NCBI RefSeq assembly: GCF_000337595.1
Contig: NZ_AOIL01000067.1
Location: 127,203 to 191,202, forward strand
DNA length: 64,000 bases
Direction: 5' to 3'
Origin: Natrialba taiwanensis DSM 12281
GTDB taxonomy: Archaea; Halobacteriota; Halobacteria; Halobacteriales; Natrialbaceae
The notes under the pieces were generated by a model. The model did not search any database. It was not told where the DNA came from and was given only the letters and a program-made list of their open reading frames with translations. Shown piece by piece: positions 60,946 to 64,000 of the stretch; the first letter of the stretch is position 1; each line of letters opens with the position of its first letter. Position numbers and translations under genes: made by a program.

Positions 60946-61989
60946 GTGGCGGCTGAACGAGTTCTCGTACCGCTGTCGGACACGGTGACCGTTCGACAGA
61001 CGGTCGGGTACGCCGTCCGAGCCGCACTCGAGGACGCCGATGCTGTCGAGTTCCATCTCGTTGCCGCCCTCCCCTACGATGTAGCGGTCCCGGAGGGGCG
61101 CTCGCTGACCGAGGACGCCGAACAGTTGCTCACCCGCGCCGAAAACTGGGTCGAGGAAGACGTAGACGACACGGACGCGACGGTCGAAATTGAAACCGCC
61201 GTGGTCGGGACGAACGAGTATCTCTTCGGGCCACGGGACTTTGCGGAGGTATTCGAGGCGTACGCGACGAGCCACGATATCGACCGGATCGTTCTCGACC
61301 CGGAGTACCAGCCGGGACAGACGGCACAGCTAATTCAACCTCTCGAACGTGAATTCGACGCCCTCGGCCTCCCTTACGAGGAGGCACCCGTCGACCGTCC
61401 CGCCCGTCACGAACGCCTGATCGGCGGCGGGACCGAACGGTTCGACCAACTGTTTGCAACGTTCTGGATCTCCTACGGATTCTATCTCATCCTCGGCGAT
61501 CCAACCTACCCATTCGACCTCGTCACCGGCGCTGCGGTCGCCGGTATCGTCTCGATTTCGCTCGCGTACGTCACCTTTACCTTTCCACTCGGCCGGCTCC
61601 GGTCGCCGCTGCGGACCGTCCGGTTCGCCCTGTACATCCCGTATCTCCTCTATGAAATCATCAAGGCGAACCTCGCCATCTCGGTCGTCATCCTCCGGCC
61701 GTCGATGCCGATCGAACCCGTCCTCACCCGGGTCAACGCACGCGTCAGGGGCGGTCTTCCACTGCTCGCGCTCGCAAACAGCATCACGCTCACTCCGGGC
61801 ACGCTGACGGTTCGTGCCGACGACCAGCGACTGATCGTCCACACGCTCATCCCCGGCGCTCGAGACGACCTCTTCGACGGCGCGCTCGAACGCGCCGTCA
61901 GATTCGTCTTCCACGGCCGCTCCGGGGCGCGCATCCCCACCCCCCGAGAACGTGACGATACCGAGATCATCGGTGGTGACGACGTGTGA
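60946..61989 (+). CDS. Usp-MrpE fusion subunit of an Mrp-type Na+/H+ antiporter
   Basis: The 347-residue protein starts at a GTG with AGGAGG about 9 nt upstream. Residues 1-145 resemble a universal-stress-protein domain (RVLVPLSDTVTVRQTVGYAV) and residues about 165-320 are an MnhE/MrpE subunit (FWISYGFYLILGDPTYPFDL, PYLLYEIIKANLAISVVILR). The MrpE part is needed for assembly of the antiporter complex; the Usp domain may sense nucleotide. First of six or more coupled genes. Confidence 0.9.
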   Translation: MAAERVLVPLSDTVTVRQTVGYAVRAALEDADAVEFHLVAALPYDVAVPEGRSLTEDAEQLLTRAENWVEEDVDDTDATVEIETAVVGTNEYLFGPRDFAEVFEAYATSHDIDRIVLDPEYQPGQTAQLIQPLEREFDALGLPYEEAPVDRPARHERLIGGGTERFDQLFATFWISYGFYLILGDPTYPFDLVTGAAVAGIVSISLAYVTFTFPLGRLRSPLRTVRFALYIPYLLYEIIKANLAISVVILRPSMPIEPVLTRVNARVRGGLPLLALANSITLTPGTLTVRADDQRLIVHTLIPGARDDLFDGALERAVRFVFHGRSGARIPTPRERDDTEIIGGDDV

Positions 61990-62303
61990 GCCCCGCGCTG
62001 TCTCCGGCGGCGCTTCCGACCCCCGAGAACCTGGCGCTCACTGAACTGTTCGTTCCGGCAGCCGCGCTGTTCGTCGTCCTGGCGATCATGCTGTTCTACC
62101 GCGCCGTCGCCGGGCCGACGACGCAGGATCGGCTCCTCGCGGTGAACGTCCTCGGGACGAACACGGTGGTGATTCTCGCGTTGCTCTCGGTCGGCCTCGA
62201 CGAACCGTGGTTTCTCGACGTGGCCCTGGTCTATGCGCTGTTGAACTTCCTGATGGCGATCGCCATCTCGAAGTTCACCGTCGAACGAGGTGGGGTCCTG
62301 TGA
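61986..62303 (+). CDS. MrpF/MnhF-type antiporter subunit
   Basis: The 105-residue protein has three membrane helices and the MrpF core FYRAVAGPTTQDRLLAVNVL then NTVVILALLSVGL. It starts with GTG overlapping the previous TGA by four bases (GTGA). It is part of the Mrp complex that exchanges sodium for protons at the cell membrane. Confidence 0.92.
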   Translation: MSPALSPAALPTPENLALTELFVPAAALFVVLAIMLFYRAVAGPTTQDRLLAVNVLGTNTVVILALLSVGLDEPWFLDVALVYALLNFLMAIAISKFTVERGGVL

Positions 62304-62698
62304 TCGACCAGCTCCAGTTCTGGGCGGTCTTGCTCTGTCTCGCCTTCGGTCTGTTCTTTACGTTCGTCTCCACCGTGGGCGTGCTCCGCCTGCCGGACGT
62401 CTACTCGCGAGCACACACCGCCTCACAGACGGACACGCTCGGTGCAGGACTCTCGCTGGCTGCCGTTGCACTCGCGCTCGGCTGGGAGAGCACGACGATT
62501 TACACCGTCCTGTTGCTGTTCTTCGTGTTCCTCACCAATCCGACGGCTGCACACGCGATCGCGCGCTCGGCCGCCGAATCCGGCATCACGCCGCTGACGG
62601 CCGAAGATGAACTCGAGTCCGAGACGCCCGACGACGGGGCGTCTGCTCCAGGCGACACCGCCGTCAACGCCGGCGAGGAGGGGGGTGACCACGCATGA
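62300..62698 (+). CDS. MrpG/MnhG-type antiporter subunit
   Basis: The 132-residue protein begins with GTG overlapping the mrpF stop. It has three helices and the MrpG motif TVGVLRLPDVYSRAHTASQT followed by DTLGAGLSLAAVAL. The C-terminal 40 residues are an acidic polar tail. Part of the Mrp operon. Confidence 0.92.
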   Translation: MIDQLQFWAVLLCLAFGLFFTFVSTVGVLRLPDVYSRAHTASQTDTLGAGLSLAAVALALGWESTTIYTVLLLFFVFLTNPTAAHAIARSAAESGITPLTAEDELESETPDDGASAPGDTAVNAGEEGGDHA

Positions 62699-63246
62699 GT
62701 GTCCTCGCGTACACGCTTGCCATCTTTATCCTCCTGACCGCCATTGCGACGGCGCTGTTCAGGGACGTGCTCTCGGCAATCGTCGTCTTCGGTGCCTACA
62801 GCCTCGGGATGGCGATTCTCTATACGTTCCTGCTCGCCCCGGACGTTGCCATGACCGAAGCCGCGATCAGCGCCGGCGTGACGACGATCCTGCTCCTGTT
62901 GACGATCTCGCGGACCACGCGACCGTCGACGGACCGGATCTTCGAACGGGTCAACGTTCCCGCCGTCGTCGTCGTCGGTGCGTTCGTCACGGTTCTCGGA
63001 ACGCTCGTCCTGCCGGAGATGTACGCAGTCGGCGATCAGACGGCACCTATCTGGGGCTGGCCGGGTCTCGACATCTCCCCCTCCGTCTACTACCTCGAGA
63101 ACACGGTCGCCGACACGCACGCTCACAACGCCGTCTCAGCCGTTCTCGCATCCTACCGCGGATTCGACACGTTCGGCGAGGCGATCGTCATCTTTGCCGC
63201 CGCAATTGCGGTTCTCATCGTATTGAAACGGGAGGTGTTCACGTAA
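62695..63246 (+). CDS. DUF4040 (MbhD-like) antiporter subunit
   Basis: The 183-residue protein has about six membrane helices. FRDVLSAIVVFGAYSLGMAI and APDVAMTEAAISAGVTTILL place it with the DUF4040/MbhD family, the segment fused to MrpA C-terminus or MrpB in other organisms. It overlaps the preceding stop (ATGA) and its TAA overlaps the next ATG by one base. Confidence 0.9.
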   Translation: MSVLAYTLAIFILLTAIATALFRDVLSAIVVFGAYSLGMAILYTFLLAPDVAMTEAAISAGVTTILLLLTISRTTRPSTDRIFERVNVPAVVVVGAFVTVLGTLVLPEMYAVGDQTAPIWGWPGLDISPSVYYLENTVADTHAHNAVSAVLASYRGFDTFGEAIVIFAAAIAVLIVLKREVFT

Positions 63247-63749
63247 TGTCACGATCAGAAACCCAGTCCGATACCTACTCGGAGAGCCACGTCATCCTGA
63301 CATCGGTCAGGATTCTCGCCCCGTTTACGCTTACCTACGGGCTGTTCCTGGCTCTCCACGGGACAGACACTCCCGGCGGGAGTTTCCAGGGTGGCGCGAT
63401 CATCGGTGTCACCGTCTTGATGCTCGCGTTCGCCTTCGGGATCGAACCGACCCGCAGATGGCTCAAAAACTCCTTCATCACCGGGCTCGTTACCGGTGGC
63501 GTCGTCATCTTCGCTGCGACCGGTCTCGCAACGATAGCCCTCGGCGGCGCGTTCCTCGAGTTCGACGCGTTCACCGACGCCTTTGGACTCTCTCATCACT
63601 GGGGGATGGAAGCCATCGAAGTCGGCGGCGTTGCGTTGATCGTCTCCGGGGTCGTCGTGACCCTCTTCTTCGCGATGGCGGCGGGCTTTACGCCCGAGCG
63701 CTACAACGCCGTCCAGGAGGACGGTGCCGAGGTGAGCGACGATGATTGA
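63246..63749 (+). CDS. MrpB/MnhB-type antiporter subunit
   Basis: The 167-residue protein has four membrane helices with the MnhB motif LALHGTDTPGGSFQGGAIIG and FTLTYGLFLALHG before it. It starts at the ATG at 63246 (TAATG overlap) and ends with an acidic tail. It belongs to the Mrp complex. Confidence 0.92.
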   Translation: MSRSETQSDTYSESHVILTSVRILAPFTLTYGLFLALHGTDTPGGSFQGGAIIGVTVLMLAFAFGIEPTRRWLKNSFITGLVTGGVVIFAATGLATIALGGAFLEFDAFTDAFGLSHHWGMEAIEVGGVALIVSGVVVTLFFAMAAGFTPERYNAVQEDGAEVSDDD

Positions 63750-64000
63750 CGCTGCCCTCGACATCCTCGCCTCCCGCTACGCCTACGCCCTGCTGTTCGT
63801 CCTCCTCGGGACCGGGCTATACATGGTGATCGCCAACGAGAACCTCGTCAAGAAGCTGATCGGCGTCAACCTCTTTCAGTCCGCGATTTTCCTGTTCTTC
63901 ATCGCGATGGCCTACGTCGACGGCCGCGCCCCGATCATCGAGGGCAAATCACACGGCGTCGGCGAAATTGCAAGCCCGCTGCCACAGGTGATCGTCCTGA
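63742..64000 (+). CDS. MrpC/NuoK-like antiporter subunit, 3' end cut by the window
   Basis: The visible 86 residues have ILASRYAYALLFVLLGTGLY, NENLVKKLIGVNLFQSAIF and GEIASPLPQVIVL, the MrpC/NuoK core with the conserved NLF and LPQ motifs. The ATG at 63742 overlaps the end of mrpB by eight bases. The rest lies beyond the right edge. Confidence 0.92.
   Translation, partial: MIDAALDILASRYAYALLFVLLGTGLYMVIANENLVKKLIGVNLFQSAIFLFFIAMAYVDGRAPIIEGKSHGVGEIASPLPQVIVL

Noticed and set aside
60909-60956. Fifteen-codon frame overlapping the start of the Usp-MrpE gene
   Set aside because: It contains the Shine-Dalgarno of the main gene and has no support beyond an ATG and a stop.

Overview
The window is GC-rich chromosomal DNA of a haloarchaeon, most like the Natrialbales (Natrinema/Haloterrigena/Natronorubrum type). 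Evidence: strongly acidic, Asp/Glu-rich proteins; Tat signal peptides with lipoboxes; archaeal L1-L10-L12 and L11 genes; haloarchaeal ATP-dependent PEP carboxykinase, DpsA, ADP-forming acetyl-CoA synthetase, CbtAB, archaeal-type methionine adenosyltransferase and HEWD protein; and many genes whose ATG sits about 25-30 nt after an AT-rich TATA-like element, as expected for leaderless transcripts. The lineage assignment is an inference.

Layout. 0-6 kb: partial acidic protein, thioredoxin-fold protein, blue-copper lipoprotein, OYE-type flavoenzyme, BtpA-family protein, TctA-like permease, HAD hydrolase. 6-10.5 kb: ribosomal stalk operon rpl1-rpl10-rpl12 and separate rpl11, with a membrane gene on the opposite strand between them, then cutA and a HEWD protein. 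10.6-20.8 kb: pckA, MOSC protein, a large actin-fold/coiled-coil/membrane-anchored protein, cupin, zinc ribbons, MFS carrier, SHOCT protein, S66 peptidase. 21-25.7 kb: thioesterase, a TraB-family membrane protein overlapping an M50 protease gene, purM, macro-domain protein. 25.7-32.9 kb: divergent small genes around a TTAGG/CCTAA palindrome, dpsA, aldehyde dehydrogenase, a frameshifted lipoprotein, PfkB kinase, BrkB-type membrane protein, YbaK-type deacylase. 33-36 kb: zinc/manganese-type ABC transporter. 36-42.7 kb: ADP-forming acetyl-CoA synthetase coupled to a P-loop/DRTGG protein, a winged-helix regulator, PRC-barrel protein, DHH/TrkA-N phosphoesterase. 43 kb: tRNA-Lys(CUU) followed by a second copy of its 3' end, an integration-site scar. 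43.4-50.4 kb: Tat-exported beta-helix protein, Bat-type regulator, enoyl-CoA hydratase, second PRC-barrel protein, TIM-barrel-like protein, pyrB-pyrI. 50.5-59.3 kb: KaiC/RAD55-like protein without a Walker A, membrane protein, FKBP, CYTH protein, methionine adenosyltransferase, frameshifted chemoreceptor-like gene, thiI, pyrD. 59.4-64 kb: cbtB-cbtA-[2Fe-2S] operon and the start of an Mrp-type Na+/H+ antiporter operon that runs off the right edge.

How the genes fit together: two pyrimidine steps (pyrBI, pyrD) and one purine step (purM); acetate/ATP metabolism (acd) and gluconeogenesis (pckA); metal handling (zinc-type ABC, CutA, CbtAB, DpsA, blue copper protein); sodium/proton homeostasis (Mrp). 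No rRNA, CRISPR array, intact insertion sequence or phage module was seen. The least explained items are the actin-fold/coiled-coil protein, the TraB protein with a membrane segment inserted into its catalytic domain and its overlapping protease partner, and the tandem att-like modules after tRNA-Lys.
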